This document shows positions 1-8,123 of a stretch of 64,000 bases of DNA, one piece after another (the stretch's first letter is position 1; each line of letters opens with the position of its first letter). The notes under the pieces are model-generated. The model was given only the letters and a program-made list of their open reading frames with translations. It ran no database searches and was not told the origin of the DNA. Where the stretch lies: NCBI RefSeq assembly GCF_003390865.1, contig NZ_QMEJ01000004.1:1-64000 (forward strand), read 5' to 3'. This DNA is from Tropicimonas sp. IMCC34011. GTDB taxonomy: Bacteria > Pseudomonadota > Alphaproteobacteria > Rhodobacterales > Rhodobacteraceae. The translations under genes were made by a program, and so were the position numbers.

Positions 1-3
1 AAT

Positions 4-720
4 ATGAGAACGCATTTTCGACGCATTTTGTGCAATTACTCCGAAAGCTCACTTGCAAGAGCCCTGCGTCACGTTCTGCATCATCACCTACATCGCGCTA
101 CTCAGGCTCGACGCTGCCAGTACCCGCCCCCGTCCCCGGCGGGAGGGGGCGCCGCCGAGACCGCCATGCTTCGCGCGATCTGCGACGGCGCGGGAATCCA
201 GCCCGACACGTTCGACGGCGCCGCTCCGCAGGAGGTCGCACAGGAGATCGGGCGGGCACTGCGGATCATGACTGCCGAGCTCCGCGAGCTTTTGAAGGCC
301 CGGACAGCGACGAAAGTGTCCCTGCGCTCCGGAAGCCGAACGATGATGAACAACGAGGCGAACTCCCCGCTGAAGTTCTCGGCCGGAGTCGAGGATGCGC
401 TCGGCATGATGTTCGGCCCCGGAAGGCCAGGCTACATGCGCGGCGCCGAGGCGGTGCAGTCGGGGTTCTCGGACGTGAAGAAGCACCAGGCCGCGATGCT
501 CGCAGCGATCCAGCCGGCGCTCGCCGAGCTGATCGACGACCTCGCGCCGGAGACCATCGAGAAGAAGGTCGAGGGCGGACGGTTCTCGAACAAGAGCGCG
601 CGGGCCTGGGAGCTCTTCGTCGAACGATGGGACGCGAAGACCGAGCCCTACGACAACGGGATACTCGATGTCTTCAACGTCTACTACTCCAAGGCCTACG
701 ACCGCATCGCACAGAATTGA
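4..720 (+). CDS. tagH: Type VI secretion FHA-associated protein TagH, C-terminal part only
   Basis: Residues from about 55 to the end match the C-terminal domain of TagH-type FHA proteins: a MLRAIC helix, then EIGRALRIMTAELRELL, the NNEANSPLKFS block and the KKHQAAML helix. TagH is a phosphothreonine-reading scaffold in threonine-phosphorylation control of type VI secretion. The N-terminal FHA domain is absent: the frame is open to the left edge, but the first 35 or so codons are AT-richer than anything nearby and encode a His/Arg-rich stretch with no FHA motif. Either the gene continues leftward with an odd linker or its 5' part has been lost. The ATG at 4 is only the first Met; the Met at 166 begins the conserved part. 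Family assignment is fairly sure; the start is not. Confidence 0.6.
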   Translation: MRTHFRRILCNYSESSLARALRHVLHHHLHRATQARRCQYPPPSPAGGGAAETAMLRAICDGAGIQPDTFDGAAPQEVAQEIGRALRIMTAELRELLKARTATKVSLRSGSRTMMNNEANSPLKFSAGVEDALGMMFGPGRPGYMRGAEAVQSGFSDVKKHQAAMLAAIQPALAELIDDLAPETIEKKVEGGRFSNKSARAWELFVERWDAKTEPYDNGILDVFNVYYSKAYDRIAQN

Positions 721-745
721 CGCAAGGGAAGTTACGCTGCGTCAA
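717..745. repeat. Inverted repeat across the tagH stop codon
   Basis: TTGACGCA (717-724) and TGCGTCAA (738-745) are perfect reverse complements separated by 13 bases. There is no following T run, so a terminator is unlikely; an operator-like site is possible. The right arm overlaps the first copy of the CGCTnCGTCAAAA element. Confidence 0.45.
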
Positions 746-747
746 AA
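735..747 (+). repeat. T6SS-cluster 13-mer CGCTnCGTCAAAA, copy 1
   Basis: Copy 1 reads CGCTGCGTCAAAA and lies upstream of the OmpA-like gene. Two further copies differing only at the fifth base lie upstream of tssB and at the start of tssG. A regulatory role is inference. Confidence 0.4.
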
Positions 748-863
748 CGGCCTCCGACATGCCCCGTGGGCCGCTCATGCAGGGGTTTCGGCGCCGCGGC
801 CAAATTGACTCCGAGGTCACCGTGAGGTAACGTCCCGGCAGTTTCAGGAAAGGATTATCAGCG

Positions 864-1376
864 ATGCGCAGCATTCTTCTGTCGTCCGCCTTTCTCGCCG
901 CGATCGCGACCGGCGCGGCGGCGCAGGACACCCCCTACTCCCCGAACGATGTCGTCAATTTCCTCGTGGACAGCGCCGATCTCGGCCTCAACCGGGGGAT
1001 CTGCATCGGTACCGCGCAGGAATGTGCGCCGCCCGAGCCGCAAGGCATGGACATGCTCATCAACTTCGAGCTCGATTCGGCCGACCTGACCGCCGAGGCG
1101 CGCGAGAACCTCGCCGTGTTCGCCGAAGCGCTGAAGGATGAGCGGCTGAACAAGGCCCGCTTCGTCGTGGAGGGGCATACCGATGCGCGCGGCGTGGAGG
1201 GCTACAATTTCGGCCTGTCCGAAGAGCGCGCGGCGTCCGTGAAGGACTATCTCTCGGAGCTTGGCGTCTCCGAGGCACGGCTCACCGCCGTCGGCCTCGG
1301 CGAGAGCGAGCCCCGCACCGGCGATGCGCTCGATCCCGAGAACCGCCGCGTCGAGCTGCGGATCGATCTTCAGTAG
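864..1376 (+). CDS. OmpA-family peptidoglycan-binding periplasmic protein
   Basis: A 170-residue protein with a signal peptide (residues 1-20, ending AAAQ) and a C-terminal OmpA-like domain at about 66-170. The peptidoglycan-binding signature is clear: a FELDSADL strand, EGHTDARG, then LSEERAASVKDYL and the closing NRRVELRI. There is no lipobox cysteine and no beta-barrel, so it is best seen as a soluble or wall-bound periplasmic protein. An AGGAAAGG Shine-Dalgarno precedes the ATG by 10 bases. It sits between tagH and tssA; similar OmpA proteins occur in type VI loci where they may anchor the apparatus to the cell wall, but that role here is inferred from position only. Confidence 0.85.
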   Translation: MRSILLSSAFLAAIATGAAAQDTPYSPNDVVNFLVDSADLGLNRGICIGTAQECAPPEPQGMDMLINFELDSADLTAEARENLAVFAEALKDERLNKARFVVEGHTDARGVEGYNFGLSEERAASVKDYLSELGVSEARLTAVGLGESEPRTGDALDPENRRVELRIDLQ

Positions 1377-1414
1377 CGATCGGCGCCCGGACGGGGTTGC
1401 CGCTGGACATGACG

Positions 1415-1447
1415 ATGCCGCCCCGTCAATCTCGGGGCGGCATTTTC
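1415..1447 (+). terminator. Rho-independent terminator between the OmpA-like gene and tssA
   Basis: ATGCCGCCCCG (1415-1425) pairs perfectly with CGGGGCGGCAT (1433-1443), an 11-bp stem with a 7-base loop followed by TTTTC. It ends only about 14 bases before the tssA start codon. Confidence 0.8.
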
Positions 1448-1460
1448 ATTCGGACCCGCC

Positions 1461-2789
1461 ATGGATCACGAGAAACTACTTGAGCCCATTTCCGACGATC
1501 AGCCCTGCGGGCCTGACATGGAGGAAGAGGGCGACGACGCATTCATCGACTACTACTACGAGGCGCTCGCGCGGATTCCGGAGCGGTTCCTGCAAGGTGG
1601 CGAGCCGTTCGACCGCACCTCCATCGACCTCAAGAGCGAGACAGCGCAGATCGATACGCTGCTCGGGCAGTCTCGGGACCTGCGGCTTCTGTCGCTGGAA
1701 GCGAAGTTCTACGCTCTGGCCGGCCGGATCGACGGGTTCTCCCGAAGTCTCAATGGCATGTCCGGCCTCCTGAGGGAGTACTGGACGGACGTGCACCCGC
1801 AGATCGGCGGTGGCGTCACCGAACGGCGCAACCAGATCGAACTGCTCGACGACCGTTCCACCATCGTCATGCCCATTGAGCATGCCCCCCTCTTCCGCGA
1901 CCGGCGCCTCGATTACGTATCGCTGAGGGATTATCAGGTCGCATCCGGCAAGAAACCCGCGCGTGAGAGCGAGAAGGTGCTCGATGCCGGCAGCATCATG
2001 ACCGCGCTGCGCTCCCCCGACAATGCCGAGGCGGTGGAGAAGGTCTTCGGGCAGGTGAGCGAGGCCCGCGATGCGCTCGCCGCGATCTCCCTGACCTGCC
2101 GGACGGCCGACAGCGGGAGTTTCGCCCCCACGCTCGGCGCCGTGACCGAGTGCCTGAACGAACTCTACGCCTTCATCGCCGGCGCACGGCCCGATTTGTC
2201 GGGTGAAGAGGCGGGCGAGACGGAGGACGAGGCCGCGGCCGAGGGCGGCGCCCCCGCCGAGGACGGCCTCGCGGCGCCCGCGCAAGGCGGGACGATGACG
2301 ATCACGATCGCCCAACCGGGCGACATTCCCAGCCACGCCGCCGCCGCTGCCGCCCTCCTCGCCGTCGAGGCCTACTACGCCCGCACCGAACCCTCCTCGC
2401 CGGGGCTTCTCCTCGTGCGGCAGGCGCGGAAGCTGATCGGGCGCCCGCTGACGGAGGCGCTCGATACGCTGCTGCCCAACGTCGCCTCCTACGCCAAGAT
2501 CGATTTCGGATCGGAGACGGGCTTCGAGCTGGCGGCGGATACGCTCCGCGGCCTCGCGGCCGACACCTACGACGTCGATTCGCTGCTCGGTGAGGAGGGG
2601 GAAATTCCCGACTATTCCTGCGGCACGCGGCAGGAAGCATCGGCGCTGATCACCGCAACCGAGTCCTTCTTCCGCCAGATGGAGCCGTCGAGCCCGGTTC
2701 CGGTGCTTCTCTTCAAGGCCAAGACCTATCTCAACCGGGACTTCTCGGCGATCGTGAGCGAGCTGTTCGCATCGATGAACTCGGAGTGA
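1461..2789 (+). CDS. tssA: Type VI secretion protein TssA
   Basis: A 442-residue ImpA-N family protein. TssA caps and coordinates assembly of the sheath and tube at the baseplate. Residues 1-130 contain the ImpA-N domain (LLEPISDDQPCGPD near the start, then DLRLLSLEAKFYALAG and the YWTDVHP motif). An acidic Ala/Glu-rich linker spans about 248-275. The C-terminal part carries two tandem copies of an EPSSP helical unit (EPSSP at 310 and 408), where most family members I know have one. No good ribosome-binding site precedes the ATG, and a strong terminator lies just upstream, so how it is transcribed is unclear. tssB follows after a 96-base gap with its own promoter-like sequence. Confidence 0.92.
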   Translation: MDHEKLLEPISDDQPCGPDMEEEGDDAFIDYYYEALARIPERFLQGGEPFDRTSIDLKSETAQIDTLLGQSRDLRLLSLEAKFYALAGRIDGFSRSLNGMSGLLREYWTDVHPQIGGGVTERRNQIELLDDRSTIVMPIEHAPLFRDRRLDYVSLRDYQVASGKKPARESEKVLDAGSIMTALRSPDNAEAVEKVFGQVSEARDALAAISLTCRTADSGSFAPTLGAVTECLNELYAFIAGARPDLSGEEAGETEDEAAAEGGAPAEDGLAAPAQGGTMTITIAQPGDIPSHAAAAAALLAVEAYYARTEPSSPGLLLVRQARKLIGRPLTEALDTLLPNVASYAKIDFGSETGFELAADTLRGLAADTYDVDSLLGEEGEIPDYSCGTRQEASALITATESFFRQMEPSSPVPVLLFKAKTYLNRDFSAIVSELFASMNSE

Positions 2790-2814
2790 TCGGGAGGCGG
2801 CGCGGCACGGTTAG

Positions 2815-2827
2815 CGCTACGTCAAAA
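2815..2827 (+). repeat. T6SS-cluster 13-mer CGCTnCGTCAAAA, copy 2
   Basis: Copy 2 reads CGCTACGTCAAAA. Its GTCAAA end (2821-2826) forms a perfect inverted repeat with TTTGAC (2830-2835), spacer AGG, and this overlaps the tssB -35 hexamer, which is where an operator would sit. Confidence 0.45.
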
Positions 2828-2830
2828 GGT

Positions 2831-2863
2831 TTGACAAAAAGCCCCCCCCGTGGCTCTTATAAC
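2831..2863 (+). promoter_or_regulatory. Candidate promoter of tssB-tssC-hcp
   Basis: A consensus TTGACA -35 (2831-2836) is followed by CTTATAAC around 2856-2863. The spacing to the best -10 is 19-20 bases, longer than ideal, and contains a run of eight C. The tssB start is 23 bases downstream of the -10. Confidence 0.45.
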
Positions 2864-2885
2864 GCCATATTGATGGAGATTTGAC

Positions 2886-3407
2886 ATGGCCTCTGACTCG
2901 GCGACTGGTTTCATCAAACGCAATCGTCCGCCTCGCGTGAATATTTCTTACGCGGACCCCTACGACGCGGAAAAGAATGTCGAACTGCCCTTTGTAATGG
3001 GCGTGATGAGCGATCTGTCCGGCAATGCCTCCGAGAAGGAGAAGGACCCCGTTGCCGAGCGCAAGTTTTCGCAGGTGGATACCGAAAATTTCGATGACTA
3101 CATGGCATCGGTTGCGCCCGGCGTGTCGATGAATGTCGACAACAAGCTCGGCGATGCAGAGGGCGAGAAACTCTCCGTGAAGCTCGACTTCGCGAGCATG
3201 GAGGATCTCGACCCCGGCCAGATCGCCAAGCAGGTTCCGGCCCTGGCGAAACTGCTCGAGGCGCGGGACCAGCTCGCCAACCTCCAGCGCTACATGAACG
3301 GCAAGTCCAAGGCCCAGGATCAGCTCAGGCAGCTCCTCGAGGATCCCAAGCTCATGGCCCTTCTCGCCGAGAAGGACACGAGCAAGGACACGGACGCCGA
3401 CACGTAA
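2886..3407 (+). CDS. tssB: Type VI secretion contractile sheath small subunit TssB (VipA)
   Basis: A 173-residue protein of normal TssB length. The N-terminal ISYADPYD.. ELPFVMGVMSDLSG segment, the RKFSQVDTENFDDYM block and the C-terminal LRQLLEDPKLMALL helix are all typical. TssB intertwines with TssC to build the cytoplasmic contractile sheath that drives the Hcp tube outward. The gene has its own promoter-like region and is followed by tssC after 47 bases, the invariant pairing for this system. Confidence 0.96.
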   Translation: MASDSATGFIKRNRPPRVNISYADPYDAEKNVELPFVMGVMSDLSGNASEKEKDPVAERKFSQVDTENFDDYMASVAPGVSMNVDNKLGDAEGEKLSVKLDFASMEDLDPGQIAKQVPALAKLLEARDQLANLQRYMNGKSKAQDQLRQLLEDPKLMALLAEKDTSKDTDADT

Positions 3408-3454
3408 TCTGCCGGCGCGATCGGCTCGAATTGAGATAGTGGGATAGCGTAGAG

Positions 3455-4948
3455 ATGGCAGACGAAGCCCAAAGGGAAGCCGGCGCGGCCGGCGGTGCGG
3501 TAACCGAACTCGACGAGTTCTCGAGCCTTCTGAAGCAGAACTTCAAGCCGCGCTCCGAGAACGCGGCCAGCGAGGTCGAGAACGCCGTCTCGACGCTGGT
3601 CAAGACGGCCCTGTCGGACTCGACCGTGATCAAGGAAGACGTGCTCGACACGATCTCCGAGATGATCGCGAAGCTCGACGAGAAGATGACCTCGCAGATG
3701 AACGAGATCATCCATCACGAGGAGTTCCAGAAGGTTGAGAGCGCGTGGCGCGGCCTTCACTACATGGTCATGAACTCGGAGCCCGATTCCGAGCTCAAGA
3801 TCAAGGTGATGAACGTTTCCAAGAAGGAGCTGGAGCGGGAGCTGCGCTCCTATCCGGGCGCCAAATGGGACCAGTCTCCGCTCTTCAAGCAGATCTACGA
3901 GCACGAGTTCGGCCAGCTCGGCGGGCAGCCCTACGGCACCCTCGTCGGCGACTTCTACTTCGACCACTCGCCGGCCGACGTGCGCCTGCTGCGGGACCTC
4001 GGCAAGATCGCCGCGGCTAGCCACGCGCCCTTCATTTCCTCGACCAGCCCGTCCCTTTTGAACATGGACAGCTGGAACGAGCTCGGCAATCCGACCGACC
4101 TGATGTCGATCTTCGAGACCCCGGATTACGCCGGCTGGAAATCGCTGCGCGACAGCGAGAACAGCCGTTACGTGGCGCTCACCGCGCCCCGAATGCTCGC
4201 CCGTGAGCCCTACGGCCAGAGTAACCTGCCGGTCGACGCCTTCAATTTCGAGGAAGAGACCGACGGCCATACCGGCGAGAAATACGCCTGGATGAATTCC
4301 TGCTACGCGATGGCGGCCAACATCGCCCGTTCGCACAAGGAGTACGGCTGGACCGTCCGCATCCGCGGCGTTCAGGCCGGCGGCGAGGTCATCAACCTGC
4401 CGCAGCATACCTTCGACACCGATGACGGCTCGCGCGATCTGAAGTGCCCAACGGAGGTCGCGATCAGCGATCGCCGCGAGGCGGAACTGTCCCGCGCGGG
4501 ACTCATCAGCCTCATTCATCGCAAGAACACCGACAAGGCCGCCTTCATCGGCGCCCAGTCGCTGTACAAGCCCAAGAATTATCAGACGGAAGAAGCGACC
4601 GCCGCTGATAACCTGAGTTCCCGGCTGCCCTACATCTTCGCCGTGTCGCGCTTCAGCCATTACCTGAAGTGCATGGTCCGTGATCAGATCGGGTCCAACA
4701 AGGAGAAGATTCAGCTGGAACGGGATCTGACCGCCTGGATCAACCAGTATGTCGATCCCTCACCGGAGACCTCCTCGGAGCGGACGAAGGCGGAAAAGCC
4801 GCTGGCCGCCGCTCAGATCGAGGTCATCGAAGACGAGGAAAACCCCGGATACTACATGGGTAAATTTTTCCTTCGTCCGCACTTCCAGATGGAAGGAATG
4901 GATATCGGGATGTCCCTGGTATCCAGGCTCCCGCAAGGCGCCAATTAA
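3455..4948 (+). CDS. tssC: Type VI secretion contractile sheath large subunit TssC (VipB)
   Basis: A 497-residue protein matching TssC along its full length: the VESAWRGLHYMV motif near residue 100, the KIAAASHAPFISS segment, the PYGQSNLPVDAFNFEE block, and the carboxy-terminal NPGYYMGKFFLRPHF strand that interlocks with neighbouring sheath subunits. It is the main sheath component, handled by ClpV after contraction. It sits between tssB and hcp in the usual order; hcp follows after 49 bases with a strong ribosome-binding site. Confidence 0.97.
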   Translation: MADEAQREAGAAGGAVTELDEFSSLLKQNFKPRSENAASEVENAVSTLVKTALSDSTVIKEDVLDTISEMIAKLDEKMTSQMNEIIHHEEFQKVESAWRGLHYMVMNSEPDSELKIKVMNVSKKELERELRSYPGAKWDQSPLFKQIYEHEFGQLGGQPYGTLVGDFYFDHSPADVRLLRDLGKIAAASHAPFISSTSPSLLNMDSWNELGNPTDLMSIFETPDYAGWKSLRDSENSRYVALTAPRMLAREPYGQSNLPVDAFNFEEETDGHTGEKYAWMNSCYAMAANIARSHKEYGWTVRIRGVQAGGEVINLPQHTFDTDDGSRDLKCPTEVAISDRREAELSRAGLISLIHRKNTDKAAFIGAQSLYKPKNYQTEEATAADNLSSRLPYIFAVSRFSHYLKCMVRDQIGSNKEKIQLERDLTAWINQYVDPSPETSSERTKAEKPLAAAQIEVIEDEENPGYYMGKFFLRPHFQMEGMDIGMSLVSRLPQGAN

Positions 4949-4997
4949 ACTCAACCTGGATTGAATCACCCATCCATTGCCAACAAGGAGAGCTCCA

Positions 4998-5483
4998 ATG
5001 GCAGTTGACATGTTCATTAAAATCAACGGCATCAAAGGCGAGGCGCAGGACAAGACCCACAAGGACGAGATCGACGTCCTGGCCTGGTCCTTCGGAATGT
5101 CGAACTCCGGTTCCACCCATATCGGTGGCGGCTCCGGTGCCGGAAAAGCGAATTTCCAGGACATCAGCTTCACGAAGTACATCGACAAGTCGTCGCCGAT
5201 CCTCGCGATGCACTGCTCGAACGGCAAGCACATCCCGGACGCCAAGCTCGTGTGCCGCAAGGCCGGCGAGAACCCGCTGGAATATCTCATCATCGACATG
5301 AAGGACATCCTGGTGTCCTCCGTCTCGCTGGGCGGCAGCGGCGGCGAGGATCGCTTGACCGAGAACGTCACGCTGAACTTCGGCTCCTTCAAGTACAAGT
5401 ACGTGGAGCAGACGAAGACCGGCGGTTCCGGCGCCCAGCCCGACATGAAGTGGGACATCGCCGCGAACGCCGAAGGCTTCTGA
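4998..5483 (+). CDS. hcp: Type VI secretion tube protein Hcp (TssD)
   Basis: A 161-residue Hcp. The start at 4998 gives the family N-terminus (MAVDMFIKINGIKGE) and is preceded by AAGGAG at ideal spacing; an upstream in-frame Met at 4977 lacks this. Later motifs are the DVLAWSFGMSNSGS strand and the SVSLGGSGGEDRLTENVTLNF block. Hcp forms stacked hexameric rings, the inner tube that is expelled and carries effectors. A hairpin with a T-rich tail lies downstream, which would make hcp more abundant than the baseplate genes behind it. No toxin extension is fused to its C-terminus. Confidence 0.96.
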   Translation: MAVDMFIKINGIKGEAQDKTHKDEIDVLAWSFGMSNSGSTHIGGGSGAGKANFQDISFTKYIDKSSPILAMHCSNGKHIPDAKLVCRKAGENPLEYLIIDMKDILVSSVSLGGSGGEDRLTENVTLNFGSFKYKYVEQTKTGGSGAQPDMKWDIAANAEGF

Positions 5484-5505
5484 TCGGCGGGACCCACCGC
5501 GGGCG

Positions 5506-5527
5506 CGCGACGGTCAGAGCCGTCGCG
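5506..5527 (+). other. GC-rich hairpin downstream of hcp
   Basis: CGCGACGG (5506-5513) pairs with CCGTCGCG (5520-5527) around a 6-base loop. With no T run it is not a terminator by itself; it may stabilise the hcp 3' end. Confidence 0.4.
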
Positions 5528-5549
5528 TCGCTTCACGGGCGAGACACGC

Positions 5550-5585
5550 GGGCGGGCGCTTCATGTGGCCCGCCCCGTTCGTTTT
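5550..5585 (+). terminator. Candidate attenuator between hcp and tssE
   Basis: GGGCGGGC (5550-5557) pairs with GCCCGCCC (5568-5575), followed by CGTTCGTTTT. The imperfect T tract suggests partial termination, leaving some read-through to tssE-tssG. Confidence 0.5.
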
Positions 5586-5610
5586 CAGTGCATAGCGGGG
5601 AGGCATCGCC

Positions 5611-6165
5611 GTGGCCGATCTGTCCAGACAGCCGCTCCAGGTTCCGCTCATGTATGCCTTTCGCGAGGCGTTCGAAGCGAAGGACGCCAAGAAGGGCGAG
5701 CACGAGTACCGCGACGGCGCGCGCGTTCTGAGCGACCGCGGCGCGACCCGCAGGCGCGGCGCCAACGAGGCGCAGCTCAAGGCCGATCTCGAGATCGACC
5801 TCAACAAGCTGGCCAACACGATCAACCTCGCCGCCGCCGAGGATCTGAGCCCGTTTCCCTTCGTTCGCAGATCTATCCTCAATTACGGCGTGGTCGATCT
5901 GTCCCTCGTGTCCGAGCACGGCGAGGCGGTGCGCGCCCTGACCCGCGACCTGCGCGAGGCGCTCCTCGCCAACGAGCCCCGCTTCATATCGCGGACCATG
6001 GAGATCCGGCTGCACGAGGCGGTGGACGATGTGGACCAGAAGTTCATCTTCGACATCTCCGCCGAGATGGCGTGCCGGCCGGTCGACATTCCGCTCGAAT
6101 TCGTCGCCGAGATCGACGTCGGATCGGGGAAGATCGCCTTCAACAGGATCGGCGGGGCGAAATGA
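5611..6165 (+). CDS. tssE: Type VI secretion baseplate subunit TssE (gp25-like)
   Basis: A 184-residue gp25/GPW-family protein. The LEIDLNKLANTINLAAAEDL and SILNYGVVDLS segments and the later TMEIRLHEA strand are typical of TssE, the baseplate part that nucleates the sheath. The start is a GTG at 5611 behind GGGGAGG; the next Met is 13 codons later and would trim the N-terminus. Its stop overlaps the start of tssF (ATGA), so the two are translationally coupled. Confidence 0.93.
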   Translation: MADLSRQPLQVPLMYAFREAFEAKDAKKGEHEYRDGARVLSDRGATRRRGANEAQLKADLEIDLNKLANTINLAAAEDLSPFPFVRRSILNYGVVDLSLVSEHGEAVRALTRDLREALLANEPRFISRTMEIRLHEAVDDVDQKFIFDISAEMACRPVDIPLEFVAEIDVGSGKIAFNRIGGAK

Positions 6166-8123
6166 ACCGCGAGTTTCTCGAAGCGTACAACCGCGAGCTC
6201 GCCATCCTCTACGAGCGCGCCCGGGAGTTCGCGGAGGATTATCCCGGCATTGCGGAGCGTCTGGGTGGCCTGACGGAGGAGAAGCTGGATCCGGGACTGG
6301 CCGGGCTTCTGGAGGGCAGCGCGTTTCTCGCCGCGCGGGTGCAGCTCAAGCTGCAATCCGAGTTCTCCACCTTCACCACGAACCTGCTCGACCAGCTCCT
6401 GCCCAACTACCTCGCCCCCACCCCGGCGGCGATGATCGTGCAGGCGCGCCCCGATTTCACCGATACGGCGCTGACGGACGGCGCCCGCCATCCCGCCGGC
6501 GCCTATCTCGACGCGACCTATGTCGAGCGGGAACAGCGCGTGTCCTGCCGGTTCCGCCTCTCCGCGCCGCTGACCGTCTGGCCGCTGGACATCGACAAGG
6601 CCGATTACCTTCCGAGTCCGGGTCCGATCCAGTCCCTCGGCCTCGATGTCCTGGGGGAGACCTCGGCCGGTCTGCGCCTGCGCATCGTGCGGCGCACGGA
6701 CAACAAGAAGCGCTCCCTCGAAGAGGTCACGAAGATCGGCCGGAAGCCCGCGCTCGTGGACGAGGTGCAGGTCGACGAGCTGCCCGTGCATCTCAACGGC
6801 AACCGGCCGGACATGGTCTCCCTCTACGAGCAGCTCTTCGCGAACACCGCCCGGATCACCCTGCGCTACCTCGACAAGGCCGGGGACCCGATCTTCCTGC
6901 CCTGCCCGCCCGGCATGATCGAGCAGATCGGCTTCCGCGAGGAAGAGGCGCTCTTTCCCGAAGACGACAAGATCTTCTCGGGCTTCAACCTCCTGCGCGA
7001 ATTCTACGTCCTGCCGCAGAAGTTCCTCGGCTTCCGGCTGACCGGGCTCCGGGCGCTCGTGTCCCGCATCCCGGCGCCCGCCTTCGACATCCTGATCGAG
7101 TTCGACACCGCCCAGCCCCGCCTTGCGCCGCTGATCGGGCCCGACAACTTCCGGCTCTATGCCGTTCCGGCGGTGAATCTCTTCGAGGAACAGTGCAGCA
7201 AGGTGAAGCCTGACCCCAGGCACAACGAGTACATCGTCGTGCCGGACAGCGCGCCGTCGGTGAATTACGAGATCCACCGCATCGCCTCCGTCGCCGCCCA
7301 TTACGCTGGCGTGCGCAAGAAGGTCCGCGTGCACAGGCTCTACTCGCTGCCCGATGCCGAGATTCGGCCGCAGGATGCGCTCTACTACACGATCCGCCGC
7401 AGGCCCCGGCGCCTGACGGAGAAGGAACGCCGGTTCGGCTTCGGCGGCGATTACATCGGCACGGAGACGTTCCTGTCCCTCTACGAGCCGGCCGGTCTCG
7501 ATGACAAGGATCGGGTCCAGCGGCTCCAGGTCACCGCGCTCTGTTCCAACCGGCACCTGACGCAGCAACTGCCCATCGGCCAATCCGCCGTCGATTTCCG
7601 GCTGGTGGACGACATGGAGGTCGCGCTGAGTTGCATCTCCGGGCCGACCCTGCCCCGGACCTCGATCGCCCAGATCGAACGCAACGATCCCCGGACCGGC
7701 AAGCATGGCGAAGTGCTCTGGCGTCTCGTCAACATGCTGTCCTTCAATCACCTGGGCCTTAGCGACCGCGGCGCGGAGGACCCGGCCGGGGGCCTTCGGG
7801 AACTTCTGTCGCTCTTCGCCGACGTGGGGGACGCGATCACGGACCGGCAGCTGCGCGGGTTTTCCTCCATCACCGCCCGCCCCATCACCCGCTCCCTCAG
7901 GCGGCCGGACGGGTTCCATGCGGCGAGGGGCACGGAGGTCACCGTCCGCTTCGACGAACGGGCGTTCGAGGGGGCGGGCATCATGCAGATCGGCGCCGTG
8001 CTCGACCGGTTCTTCGCCGATTACGCACATATCAACAGCTTCACCGAGACCGTCCTCACCTCCGACCAGCGCGGCGAGGTCATGCGCTTTCCGCCCCGCT
8101 CCGGCACGGGGCCGCTGCTGTGA
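6162..8123 (+). CDS. tssF: Type VI secretion baseplate subunit TssF
   Basis: A 653-residue TssF (ImpG/VasA). The start at 6162 overlaps the tssE stop by four bases and gives the family N-terminus MNREFLEAYNRELAILYE. Further landmarks are DPGLAGLLEGSAFLAARVQ, LLDQLLPNYLAPTPA near residue 80, and the final region with HINSFTETVLT and RFPPRSGTGPLL. TssF forms with TssE, TssG and TssK the wedge of the type VI baseplate. A longer open frame extends upstream but is a shadow of tssE. The stop overlaps tssG. Confidence 0.96.
   Translation: MNREFLEAYNRELAILYERAREFAEDYPGIAERLGGLTEEKLDPGLAGLLEGSAFLAARVQLKLQSEFSTFTTNLLDQLLPNYLAPTPAAMIVQARPDFTDTALTDGARHPAGAYLDATYVEREQRVSCRFRLSAPLTVWPLDIDKADYLPSPGPIQSLGLDVLGETSAGLRLRIVRRTDNKKRSLEEVTKIGRKPALVDEVQVDELPVHLNGNRPDMVSLYEQLFANTARITLRYLDKAGDPIFLPCPPGMIEQIGFREEEALFPEDDKIFSGFNLLREFYVLPQKFLGFRLTGLRALVSRIPAPAFDILIEFDTAQPRLAPLIGPDNFRLYAVPAVNLFEEQCSKVKPDPRHNEYIVVPDSAPSVNYEIHRIASVAAHYAGVRKKVRVHRLYSLPDAEIRPQDALYYTIRRRPRRLTEKERRFGFGGDYIGTETFLSLYEPAGLDDKDRVQRLQVTALCSNRHLTQQLPIGQSAVDFRLVDDMEVALSCISGPTLPRTSIAQIERNDPRTGKHGEVLWRLVNMLSFNHLGLSDRGAEDPAGGLRELLSLFADVGDAITDRQLRGFSSITARPITRSLRRPDGFHAARGTEVTVRFDERAFEGAGIMQIGAVLDRFFADYAHINSFTETVLTSDQRGEVMRFPPRSGTGPLL

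Noticed and set aside
2842-2849. Run of eight C as a phase-variable tract
   Set aside because: It lies in the promoter spacer. It could alter promoter spacing by slippage, but a single tract of eight without any read variation is too weak to claim phase variation.
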